Below, in pieces: positions 13,001 through 23,205 of a stretch of DNA of 64,000 nucleotides. A program made the position numbers and the translations under genes. The DNA lies in the NCBI RefSeq assembly GCF_949628215.1, contig NC_134285.1, forward strand, positions 25,744,797 to 25,808,796, in the 5' to 3' direction. This DNA comes from Phalacrocorax aristotelis (lineage: Eukaryota > Chordata > Aves > Suliformes > Phalacrocoracidae). Within the stretch, counting starts at the first letter, position 1, and each line of letters begins with the position of its first letter. The notes below the pieces were generated by a model. It was given only the letters and a program-made list of their open reading frames with translations. It searched no databases and was not told the origin of the DNA.

Positions 13001-16000
13001 GGATAGAGGACACTGCTTTTTATTTAAAGACACAAAATCCTTTAAATTATCTGCCTTGATGCAAGAAGGGGTTTTTTTTGCTACAACTAACCCAAATCAA
13101 TCTGCAGAGGGGACGAAAGGGACCTGTTGTCTTTTGTACTTTGGGAGGTACAAAGGAGGTTTGACAGGATATATTTTGAAGTTGCTTTGTTTTCATGCTA
13201 AAAAATATAAAATGGATTTTGTCTAAATTGGAAAAATCCATATTTGGCATAGAGAAAACAAGTGATGACAGGAGATAAACAGATGGTGAAATGCGATGGT
13301 CCCAGCAGGACTGTTTCATAGGCATCTGGTTAGTGCTGAGTGACTTCTGGTGGCTGCAGGAAGCAGGGCTGAGTCACCCAGTCAGCCCACATGCAGAATT
13401 TCCCATCACAACTCTGCTATACCCATTCCCAACACCTTCCAGGCTCCCTTCCTAGCAGAGGAGACCATGCTAGCATCTTCCACATTTCATATGGCCTCTA
13501 CACAGCCAAAAATAACAAAGCAAGGCACAAGCGTTTTCCCCCTTTCCAGTGAACTCCCTACAACCCTGAGATCTCCACCTCCCTCTTCAGACTTATACAT
13601 CCAACTCTCAACAAGAAATTCTTGAGGTTTGCCTTGGCACTGCCTAGGATTCCTGTGAGATGACAGTCCCTACTGGAATATCAGAAAGGATCTGAGTATA
13701 GTGAGCTCTCTAAAGGACAGAAGGCTTACCCCAAGGAAAAGATGGGCTATTGTTCTCTGTGTACCAAAGCAGAGGAAGGAATATGCCAATTCACAGAATT
13801 GTTTGGGTTGGAAGGGACCTCTCGAGATAATCTAGTCCAACCCCTCTGCTCAAACAGAAGGTTTGAGCAGGTTGTCCAGGACCACATGCAGTTGGGTTTT
13901 GAATATCTCCATGGATGGAGGCTCCATGACTTCTCTTGGCAACCTTATTCCAGTGTTTGACCACCCTCACAGTAAAAAAAAGTGGTTTCTTCTGTTCAGA
14001 TAGAATTTCCTGTTTCTTAATGTGTCCGTTGCCTCTTGTCCTGCCAGAACTGTTAAACCAGCATAAGGTAGCTGTGGAAATACCATCCTGGCAGGAATTA
14101 CTGTCAGCCCTACCCTCTTCTACCTTATCCTGAGCTCTGGGGCTTAACAAGGGGGTGATCTTACATGCACTGGGACCTCATCCTCTCAGTGCCATTTGAC
14201 TAGTCCTCTAAAACGTGAACTCTGAACTTTCTCGTTCATTCTCCCTCAGTGTTAACCATGAACCAGGCTTTATGGTGATTCTCTTTGCTCTTGCAGGAAG
14301 AGCTGGTGCACGGATTGTGGGAACAATGCAAGGTGGAGACACGGAGGAAGATGTAAGTAACCATCCCACGTGCCTGCAGAGCTTCTCTGACAGTGCTTTA
14401 GAATGTCAGCACTCTCCTTAGCTAGAGAAACACTTTATTACCTGCTGAATCTTCATGCTTCAGGCCTGCTTTTCCCCTCCTTTGTTCCAGCTGACTGTTC
14501 TCTCATCTGCATAGACACATACTTTCCTATTTTTCTTTTGCACTTGGAGTCTGTGCACTGCCCTGTGCTTTAGCCTCAGCCTGCAGTGCATAACTAGTGG
14601 CACACAGGCTGCAGGAATGCTGTTTTGTTAAGCTGTTGAGGCAGATTGCTGGGAAGAGGGGATCGGTGCAGTGTAACAGGAGTTAGATGCGTGGATCTAA
14701 ATCTCCTACATTGCCCTAAAATCACATTCCTTGGAGCCCTCTCAGTGGTCTGTACTAACAGCATCAGTCCTTCAGTCCTCCAGAAGATGGGACAGGGATA
14801 AGAGCAGAATTGTGAGCTGTGCCCCTTGGGATCCCTGCCTTGCAGATAAAGCTGTCCCATGGCTACGGGCTTTGCGTCTGATTACGGTTGACCCAGTGAG
14901 CGGACAGTGGCTAAACAGGTACACACAGGTTTGTACAGCAGTCACTTATTCTGTCTGCTGTGCTCAGCCTTTGGCATATGTGGGCAATCTTTCCATGCCT
15001 CTGGACCCTCTGAAGTGGTTCTAGTATCTGTTCTAGGAAGCTGAAGCCAGCTGCTGTGTTACGGTTTGCATCCATACATCAAGCTCTCCCCACATGCCCA
15101 AAAAGGTGCTGGCATCCAACCTGCCAGCAGCAGCAGTGAGGCCGTCCTGTTTCCCAGGTGATGCTGGAATATTGTTTTGGAGAGTGCTAGTTGGCAGAGG
15201 CCAAAACTGTCCTAGGAAACAGTACAAACACTTAAAAACTATGAAGACTGTGAATTTATGTTTGATTTCTTAGTGTAGATGGAGTCTTTCTGTCTCTCAC
15301 TCCAGCAGACACCCCACCCGGTGCTGCCCCTCCAGATGAGAGGGCATGCTAGGAGTTCAGACATCATCTCTGCACTCAGCAAGAAGCCCTGTGCTGCTGG
15401 GGGATTATCCATCTCTCTCAGTACTGCCCTGTCTTTCACTGCCTTCCTGGCATAGAAATTAAGCCTCCCTGAAACAAAGCATTTGCTTTTCAGAAATGCC
15501 TTCACAAAAGCCCATTACAGACACCAGACGCTGGGGGAGCAGCAAATCTCTGGCTCGGATCAGGAAGCAAAGGTTCCTGGAGCTAGCATGACTGCAGGGT
15601 CCCCAGGAGAAGGTTTAAAATGAGAGGGGAGCAGATGGGGGAATCCTCCTCTAGAGGATATAAGAATAGTGGGAAGCTCCCCATGTTTGCCACCACATAC
15701 AAAAGCCATTTGCCGGGGCTGCCCAGAAGATACCACTGCTATTAAGTGTTCATTGCAGAGACCTGGGGGCACTATATAGTGATAAGAGAGTTAAGTCTCT
15801 TGCTGGAAGGGATGAGCTGCCCTTCTTTCTGCCCATCCTTTTTCTCTAGAAAGAAACTTGCAGACCATGCTCTGCTGTTTGCTTCAGCCAGATTGGATGA
15901 GGTTAGGACTGTTTGTTGCCTCCTGGGGAATGATTTATGCCATTGGCATTTGGAAACACTTCTGGGTAGGGTCAGGAGTGCCAATGCTGTAGGTGAAGAC

Positions 16001-19000
16001 ATTGTGACCTTAGTCACAGTGCTGCCTGATTGTCCTTGATCGTGTTCTTGCCAGCTTTGGATAGTCATCCTCTGCAGTTTCTCCTCCCTTTGTACTTTCT
16101 TGTTCACAGCCTTCTCCCGTGTCACCCTGTTGGCACAGCCCCAGGGTATCCAGTTGTGGAAAGCCAAGGCCTTCAGCCTCTTGCTGCCCCCAGCAGCAGC
16201 CACTTTGCTTGTCTCATGGCTCTCCCCTCTTAGTACAGCATCTGAGCAGGGCTGAGAGGCATGCTTTGGGACCCTTGCAGACATCTATATATCTGAGATC
16301 AGGGAGAGGTACTAGTGAGGCCAGTTTGAACCCCTCAAAGAGTTAATTGGGTTATGGAGTTGAGAAGAGAGCAGGCTTCATATAATCCTAGAATGTCCTG
16401 TGTTGGAAGGGACCCACAAGGATCATCGAGTCCAACTCCTGTCCCTGCACAGGACAACCCCAAATTCACACCGTGTCTCTGAGGGTGTTGTCCAAGCGCT
16501 TCTTGAATATCGCCAGGGTGGTGCCGTGATGCCTCCCTGGGGAGCCTCTTCCAGTGTTCCACCACCCTCTGGGTGAAGAGCCTTTTCCTAATATCCAACC
16601 TAAACCTCCCCTGGCACATCTTCCTGCCATTCATTTGGGTCTTATCACTGGTCACCAGAGAGCAGAGATCAGCTCCTGCCCCTCCTTCTCCCCTTGTGAG
16701 GAAGCTGCAGACTACAATAAGGTCTCCCCTCAGTCTCCTCTTCTCTAGGCTGAACAAATCAAGTTAATTCAGCTGCTCCTTGTACAGTTTCTCCTCTAAA
16801 CCCTTCACCAAGTTTGTGGCCCTTTTCTGGACACTCTCTAGTAGCTTTGTATCCTTAATGTACTGTGATGCCAAAACCTGCACACAGTACTCGAGGTGAG
16901 GCCGCACCAGTGCAGAGCAGAGCGGGACAATCCCCTCCCTTGACCAGCTGCAATGCAGTGCTTGATGCTCCCCAGCCACAAGGGACTGTTGTGGTTCAGC
17001 CCCAGTCAGCAACTAAACACCACGCAGCTGCTCACTCACTCCCCCCACCCCTGTGGGATGGGGAAGAGAATTCGAAGAGCAAAAGCAAAAAAAAAATTAG
17101 GGAGTTGAGATAAGAACAGTTTAATACTTAAAATAAATTAATTATTATAATAATAATGATTATGATAATAATAACAATAATGATAATATACTAAAAAGGA
17201 AAAGGGAAAAAGGAAAAAAAAAACAAACACAAACAATACAACCGCTCACCACCTGCCGACTGACGCTGCCCATCCCTGAGCTGCAATTGCTGCCTCCCTC
17301 CCCCAACCAGCCCCTCCCAGGTAACACACTGGGCGTGACGTTACATGATATGGAATATCCCTTTGGCCAGTTTGAATCCGCTCTCTCAGCTGTGCCTCCT
17401 CCCCTCCCGTCTTCTTGTGCACATGGCAGAGCATGGGAAGCTAGAAAAGTCCTTGACTAGTACAAGCGCTACCCAGAACAGCCAAAACATCTGTGTGTTA
17501 TCAACGTTATTTTCATACTAAGTCCAAAGCACAGCACTGGGCCAGCTGCAGTGAAGAAAATTAACTCTATCCCAGCTAAAACCATGACAGTATCCATCCC
17601 TTATTCCATACCATTTATGTCATGCTCAGGTCCCATACTATCCAATACAACTTCAATAACCCCTACCCACCTTTCTCATCCTTTAATAGAATATACAGAT
17701 TTCATTTATCATTCCCCTAGTCTATAGACCACCCCTGTAAAATGTCTGTGAAATGTCCTTTGAGTACATTTAGTCCATGACTTTGGGCTCCATCTATTTT
17801 ACGAGTCTTTCAGGGCCAGAGAGATGGTGTGTGTGCTGTTGGATTGCTGCATGCTGAAGTCAGTCCTTGTTCCATCACCACTGCACTGTTAGTGCTTGTT
17901 CTATCACTGCTGCACTTTGCTTGGTTCAATTAAAGTTCATTTTTTTATTAATTTGGGAGATTCCCACCATGATACCATTGATATGGCATATAGCAACCAT
18001 AGTAGTGATGACATACAACATTATATAGCTATTAACAGCATACAATTCAGTTCATTGGCTGTTTTCACCCAAAATCAAATCCCCTTGAGGCACACACTGG
18101 ACTCCTCCATCCTCCCGCATCACCCACCAAGTGCACCCAGGTCCTTGAGCAAGGTTGGCCCTCTTGACTGCCAGGGCATGCTGTTGGGTCATGTCCAGCC
18201 TGCCATCGACCAGAACCCCCAGGTGCCTCTCTGCTGAGCTGCTCTCCAGCCTCTCGTTCCCCAGTCTGTGCACACATCCAGGGTTGCCATGCCCCAGGTG
18301 CAAAATCTGGCACTTGCCCTTGTTAAACTTCATACAGCTGGTGATTGCCCAGCTCTCCGGTCTGTCCAGATCCCTCTGCAGGGCCTCTCTGCCCTCAAGA
18401 GCACCAACACCACCTCCCAGTTTTGTGTCATCAGCAAACTTAATTAGTATTCCTTCCAGTCCTGCATCCAAGTCATTTATGAAGAGATTAGAGAGTACTA
18501 GCCCCAAGATGGATCCCTGTGGAACCCCACTAGTGACTGGCCCCTAGCCCAATATAACCCCATTTACTATAACCCTTTGGGCCCGACCCATCAGCCAATT
18601 GCTCACCCACTGCATTATGTGTCTGTCCAGCTGTATGCTGGACACTTTGTCCAGGAGACTAGTGTGAGAGACAGTATTGAAAGCTTTACTGAAATACAAA
18701 AAGATCACATTGACTGGCTTCCCTTGGTCAACTAGGTGGGTAAAACCTACCTACCTTGGGGAGGCTGAAGCCTGCCCAAGGGCCAGCAGATGTATGTCTG
18801 TCGCTTGCTGGTGTGGCACGTGATGCCTGAGCTGTGCCTGGCTTTGCTGCCTTCACCCCTGCTCCCATTCTGGTTACCTTCTGTTTTCTTTTATGTTCTT
18901 GTACTTTTTGTTTTTTCCTGCTCTGCCTCTCCTGTTCTTTCTGCCCTCGTTCTCCAAGGGGAGATCTGCCCCAGCACGGCCAGGCACGCGAAAGATCGTC

Positions 19001-19691
19001 ACCAAGGCACAGGTGGGTTTCTTTCCTGCAGTTGGTTTTCTTCCGCTATGCCTTGATTCTTTGGTCTCACAGTAGGTATCACTTCAAAGTTAAATACCTT
19101 GCAAGGTTTTTAATACCACAGATTCAGCAGAAGTCAGGGAGTAGGTTTTTGTCAGCCCCATGAAGTGGGGAAGAAGGTTTGCAATAAATGGAATGGAGCA
19201 GCCACTCTCTGGCAAAGTTGCTGGTGAAAGCCATGTGGGCCGTTAGCTCCCAGAGGCGGCTGAGCTCTGGCTTTTCATTATTTTGGAAGGCCAGTAGCAC
19301 AGCAGCCTGAGCTGGTACAAAACCTCTTGCAGAATCTGCTGCTGCTCACTGGAGCAAGTCCAAATCTGGATCCGTACCAGCCCAGACACACAGCCTTCCC
19401 CACAGGTGTGTGACTGCACAGAGCACGGGGGAGGAAGCGACTGAACGTCAGCCAGCAGTGCCATCCTTTACTTCTGAGCTGGCCTGCCCTGCCATCTGGG
19501 AACTGCACTGGTCATGAGTTCTGTTTGATTTCCTGCAGGAGGACTCGGGGGATAGTGAGATTGACCTGGATGAAGATGAAGATGAGGAAGAGGAGGATAT
19601 GGAAGATGACAGCATGGAAATCTGCCCAAGCAAATCCAGTCACCGAGCAAGGAAGCCAGAGCCACTGGAGGAAAGTGATAATGACTTCTGA
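3955..19691 (+). CDS. CLUAP1: CLUAP1 (IFT38/qilin), C-terminal part: last three coding exons
   Basis: CLUAP1 is an intraflagellar transport complex B subunit needed for cilium assembly. The window holds only the acidic C-terminal tail. Three exons join in frame: 3955-4062, 14297-14352 and 19539-19691. They encode [16 protein letters not shown], then IVGTMQGGD, then a run of Asp/Glu and the terminal [10 protein letters not shown] followed by TGA. These match the human CLUAP1 tail as I recall it ([39 protein letters not shown]). The calponin-homology-like N-terminus and central coiled coil are outside the window. Splice sites are canonical GT-AG, and phases agree: a Gly codon is split G|GA between the first two exons, and the last junction is phase 0. 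The intron from 4063 to 14296 is about 10.2 kb, unusually long for this compact region. The gene is convergent with NLRC3. Confidence 0.93.
4063..13790 (+). other. Long CLUAP1 intron without visible exons
   Basis: This is the first 9.7 kb of the CLUAP1 intron. Open frames here are short, have no recognisable domains and lack consistent splice context. No RNA gene, CR1 3' end or LTR terminus was recognised. Confidence 0.5.
13791..14130 (-). repeat. CR1 LINE 3' tail (minus orientation)
   Basis: The reverse complement ends with the avian CR1 3' region: GGTCCCTTCCAACCC followed by the terminal CAATTCTGTGA-like repeat. On the plus strand this reads tcacagaattgtttgggtt then ggaagggacc. The fragment is strongly 5'-truncated, as usual for CR1. 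It lies in the CLUAP1 intron about 165 bp before the 56-nt exon at 14297, so it sits close to that exon's acceptor. Confidence 0.85.
14297..14352 (+). CDS. CLUAP1: CLUAP1 coding exon (second from last, 56 nt)
   Basis: This small exon is bounded by ctcttgcag (ends 14296) and gtaagt (from 14353). It completes the Gly codon from the previous exon and encodes [18 protein letters not shown], ending in phase 0. Human CLUAP1 has [18 protein letters not shown] at the same place, so the exon is secure despite its size. Confidence 0.92.
16390..16986 (-). repeat. CR1 LINE, 3' part (minus orientation)
   Basis: The plus strand starts with the CR1 3' end (tgttggaagggacccacaag) and continues into reverse-complemented coding sequence for the end of CR1 ORF2. 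Fragments resembling [16 protein letters not shown] and [15 protein letters not shown], followed by [12 protein letters not shown], are readable on the minus strand with stops and frameshifts. An LTR interrupts it at about 16987. The rest of the same CR1 appears to resume near 18090. Confidence 0.85.
16987..17589 (-). mobile_element. Endogenous retrovirus LTR inside a CR1
   Basis: Read on the minus strand, the unit begins TGTCATGGTTTTAGCTGGG and ends CTGAACCACAACA. This gives TG...CA termini with matching outer sequence and a length of about 603 bp. It includes an AT-rich microsatellite-like stretch near 17120-17200. The sequence resembles LTRs I associate with neoavian genomes. The flanks gggac (left) and gtatc (right) are not a clean target-site duplication. 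This fits an LTR still attached to internal sequence on its right (17590 onward) rather than a solo LTR. Confidence 0.75.
17590..18090 (-). mobile_element. Probable ERV internal remnant next to the LTR
   Basis: The sequence lies between the LTR and the resuming CR1. On the minus strand, the bases just before the LTR are purine-rich (AATAAGGGATGGATAC), which could be a polypurine tract. That would make this the internal 3' end of the same ERV and the unit at 16987-17589 its 3' LTR. No retroviral reading frame is intact. The right boundary with CR1 is uncertain by tens of bases. Confidence 0.5.
18090..18745 (-). repeat. CR1 LINE reverse-transcriptase fragment (minus orientation)
   Basis: The minus strand encodes the CR1 reverse transcriptase C-terminal region, including [26 protein letters not shown] and LQRDLDR. 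The FADD motif is the LINE form of the polymerase active-site motif. This is most simply the 5' part of the CR1 at 16390, split by the ERV insertion. It is truncated at its 5' end. Confidence 0.85.
19539..19691 (+). CDS. CLUAP1: CLUAP1 last coding exon with stop
   Basis: The exon follows tcctgcag (ends 19538) in phase 0 and starts [20 protein letters not shown]. It ends [12 protein letters not shown] with TGA at 19689-19691. The acidic run and the ESDNDF end are hallmarks of CLUAP1. Confidence 0.93.
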   Translation, partial: EDSGDSEIDLDEDEDEEEEDMEDDSMEICPSKSSHRARKPEPLEESDNDF

Positions 19692-19819
19692 CCCTTCAGT
19701 AGCAGGACCAGGAGGCATCTGGAAATATAAACTTTGGAGAGTGTGCAAGCCAGGAGCTAATACCCTGCCATTTGAAAAGCGCTTGTCAGCATGAATGCAG
19801 GAGTCAGTAAATAATGTTC

Positions 19820-20042
19820 ATTAAACTTGAAAATTAGACTCGGATTACTAGTCTTGTGACTCTCAAAGCATGAGCAGTTTATCCATAATGAGAATCACAG
19901 TAACATGGAGTGCAGTTATTTCCATAATTGCATTACAACTGGCCCTCATGCACTGCATGCCAAAAGTCGCACTCCAGTGAGCATCGTGTGCTTGATTTCC
20001 CTGCATTTTATTTGTCCAAACAGATTTTTTTGGCTTAATAAA
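19820..20042 (+). promoter_or_regulatory. CLUAP1: CLUAP1 polyadenylation signals
   Basis: ATTAAA lies at 19820-19825, about 130 bp after the stop. A canonical AATAAA lies at 20037-20042. Either could end the 3' UTR; I cannot tell which is used. Confidence 0.55.
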
Positions 20043-21735
20043 ACTGGATTAAAAGCTGCTCTGGGAACACACTTAAATTGATTTTAAATCTGGCTTAAAT
20101 CTATTTATCCTAAACACATCCTTTACGTAATCAAGGGCTTGCCTCCAGAAAGAGCAGCACCAGTTGCACTAAGGGAGTGGGAAACCAGTGAAAGGGTCCT
20201 CAGATACCACCTTCAGTGCAGCATCTTTCAGTTGGTGTCAGCAGGAATTATTCTCAAACTTCAATGGGCTGTGCCTGAGTGTTCTGAGAGCAGCTGTGTG
20301 AGACAGCACTGTAACTAAATCTGTATGAAATTAACCCTTTAATTATACTGGTACTTCTGGCACGGACTGAGATGGGCCAAAAGTTGGGCTTTTGTTCGGC
20401 AAGTTATATTGATGCCATCAGTGAAAGTGTGTTCAGGTGAACACAAAAGCTGGAGTTTGTCTAGCATGTTGCCTCTTTTCCTTTAGCTCTGCTTTAGCAT
20501 CACAATTTGTCCTCATGGGAGCAGAAATCAGTGTTTGATTAGAAGAGTTCATTTTGGTGTGTGTTCATCAGGGCAGAATAGAGCCCAGACTGTTTTCCTG
20601 CCCTTCCCTTCTTTTACATCAGCAAGGTACTTTGCTTCCCTGCCCATCCAAAGCCTAGAGTCAAGTCCAACCCCTCCGTTACTGTGCTGAAGGAAGGAAT
20701 ACACACGAGTTACTTGAAAAACCAAGACCTTTTTCATGTCTCTGTGTCTCTGACCCCAAGGGTGGAACCTTCACACCCAAGGCAGTTCCCCATCAGCAGA
20801 GCTCAGAGCTTGAAATGTCACGTCAAGGTGGGACAAAAGCTTACAGGTAAATACAGCGCAGTGTATGTGTAATGACGGGACAATCCCTCTCTCAGGGGAT
20901 GAGAATGTCCTGGTTTTAGGACCTGTTCTGAAAACGTTTTCCCATGTTACACAGGGAACCTGTCTGGTCCTCCGGGTGTGCTGGAATACATCTGATGTGT
21001 GAGAGAGATTTCCCACGAGATTGGGCCTGGCCTCCAAGTCTGAGCTGCAGTTTCAGAGCTACAGTTTCCTACGTTATTTCCTATATTGTAGGCCGAAATG
21101 GAAAGCTGACTTAAAACTTTGCGTGCACAGAACCAGAGCCTCTTCAGGCAGCACTGCCACCTAGCCTTTAGGCGCAACCAGGCAGGTTTTAGGGTAGCCA
21201 TGCTTTGCATTGCAGCTTCTCGTACCTGGCTTGAACAGCAGTGCTGTTAGCAGCCACCCCTGGTGCCAGTGGAAATGCACCCTCTGAGCACTTGACCCTT
21301 TCAGCTGAGAAGCGTTTGTGCATAGCTAGGTATGTGCATGTGCGGATAGATCAATTAAATATGTTTCAAATTGTTGTTAACCCCGTTTCCTGGAGCTCCT
21401 GGGCATGGGATCTGTCTCGGAGTTGTTGATTGCTCCTCATTGGTGTTTCAGGTAACATTTCAGCTCAGGGTTAGGCGCAGGCTTTGGGCAGAGCTGGACC
21501 TGAGCCTCAGTCTGTGCGGAAATAATGGTGAAAGAGGTAGTACTTAAATCATTCAGCATCACTGTGTGCTGTAGGAGAGTGTGCGCCAGCCTGGCACCTC
21601 ATGGAAAAGCTGTTAGACCTCTTGTCATGCCAGTACAGGGTGGAGGGGTCTCCAGCTGGGGCAGCAGGGCACAGTGCACCCCAAATGTCACATGTAATGA
21701 TCCACAACCAAGAGAGGAAGGCAGCACAAGGCATC
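20043..21735. other. CLUAP1-NLRC3 intergenic region (tail to tail)
   Basis: About 1.7 kb separates the convergent 3' ends of CLUAP1 and NLRC3. No repeat or coding signal was recognised. Confidence 0.45.
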
Positions 21736-21753
21736 TTCTCAGCTGGGAACCAA

Positions 21754-21759
21754 TTTATT
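21754..21759 (-). promoter_or_regulatory. NLRC3: Candidate NLRC3 polyadenylation signal
   Basis: The plus strand TTTATT is AATAAA on the minus strand, about 1.45 kb past the NLRC3 stop at 23206. Another copy at 22310-22315 would give a shorter 3' UTR of about 0.9 kb. No signal closer to the stop was noted. Confidence 0.4.
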
Positions 21760-23205
21760 TCCAAGTATGTACATATCACACAGCTGGGCCCAGCATTTCT
21801 CCAGGATCAGCCCACAGAGGTCCCTGAAGCAGTCGCTCACTGCCTTGACTGCAGCAGCAGCATGGCTCACGGTGGGCTCTGGCTGGGGTGGAGTGGGGAG
21901 AGGGGACAGTGACTGGAGGCGGGACTCTGGGGGGTTGCCTAGTTCAGCTACTGGTCCATCTCCAAACCTGGCGCCCTCTGGAGAGTCACTGAGTCTCTGC
22001 CACGCACACGAGGGCATCACCTGGTACCTCTGCTTTCAGCAGCTGCCTGCCCCAAAGGTAGCCTGCTAGGGGAGGACCCTGCCTGCAGCTGGGACATTGG
22101 GAAGGCACACCCCAAGGTCTCACAGCTTGCCACCCATGACAACAGCAGGACTCCCAAGAAATCCAGTCTAAACTCAAGAGGCAGGACTTCATGATAAGAC
22201 AGTCCCGGAGCAGGATCGAGACACATGTGCCAAAGACGGCCCATCCTCATGCAGTGCTAGTCCTCCTACGTTCGCCCTCCCACTCCTCCTCCTGTTATCC
22301 TGAGGGCTCTTTATTTCCCAAGGTGTTTCTAGATGGTTCCACTCCTATGCCTTGGGATGCCTGTCTCTTCTGAGTGGCTTTGATAGAGAACAGCACTAAC
22401 AAACGCTTCAGTCATGCTCAGCCAGCACCAGTCTTTTACTGAGGGCACGGCCCACACACAGGTTGCACTCACTGCCTGGGACCCTGCTCTGAAGTGCCCA
22501 GGTCCAAAGCACCATGCTCATCTGAGCAAGGAGACAGCAAACCTCTCATCTCTCTCGGGGATTTCAAGGGGAGCCTGCAGGACTGAGCTCTATGTAGCCA
22601 AATGAGATGGGGCTGCTGTGAATCCTGCCCATGTTTCACCCGCTTCTCCTGGGGTCCCTGCCAGAACTAGAGGGAGAAGAGCTGGCTGTGGGTGTAGAGC
22701 CCTGGAGCCCCGGCTGGGGTGCTGCAACATTTGCCGGCAGCAACTCAGGCTGGGACGAGAGCCGAGCTCACGGGCAGTCAGGATGGGCCCGGTCCAGGGC
22801 AGGGTCTGAGCACAGTGCTGTAACCCTACGGAGATCACAGAAGGGGGTCGCCTCCACCAGTGGTGGCAGGTAAGGCACCCACGAAAACAAGAAGGGCTGG
22901 CGTGTGGGATCTGCCCCCTCCTCCCTCATGTTTGTGGTTCACCCATTCCTTGAAGCTCCCCCAAGGCCTGGATGAACAGGATCATGGTCACACATCCCTC
23001 AGCTTTCAACGCTAGTGAGTCTTGACTGTCCTGCACTGCTGGTCCGGAGGCCCCGAGTTCTCCTGGGCTGTGCTGGGGAGCTCAGGGGCTCTCCTTGCCC
23101 CAGTTCTCCTTCCCTGAGATGGGTGGGCAGAGAGCCAAGCAGCTCCCTGTGGAAGTACGTTGGCCAAAGGGACCCACCAGGCCTCCTTGCTGTGGGCAGA
23201 TACCC

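Noticed and set aside
15772-16284. 170-codon minus-strand open frame in the CLUAP1 intron
   Set aside because: No recognised family, no splice context and no conserved motif.
18052-18507. 151-codon minus-strand frame as a host gene
   Set aside because: Its middle matches CR1 reverse transcriptase (FADDTKLGG), so it is a transposon remnant.
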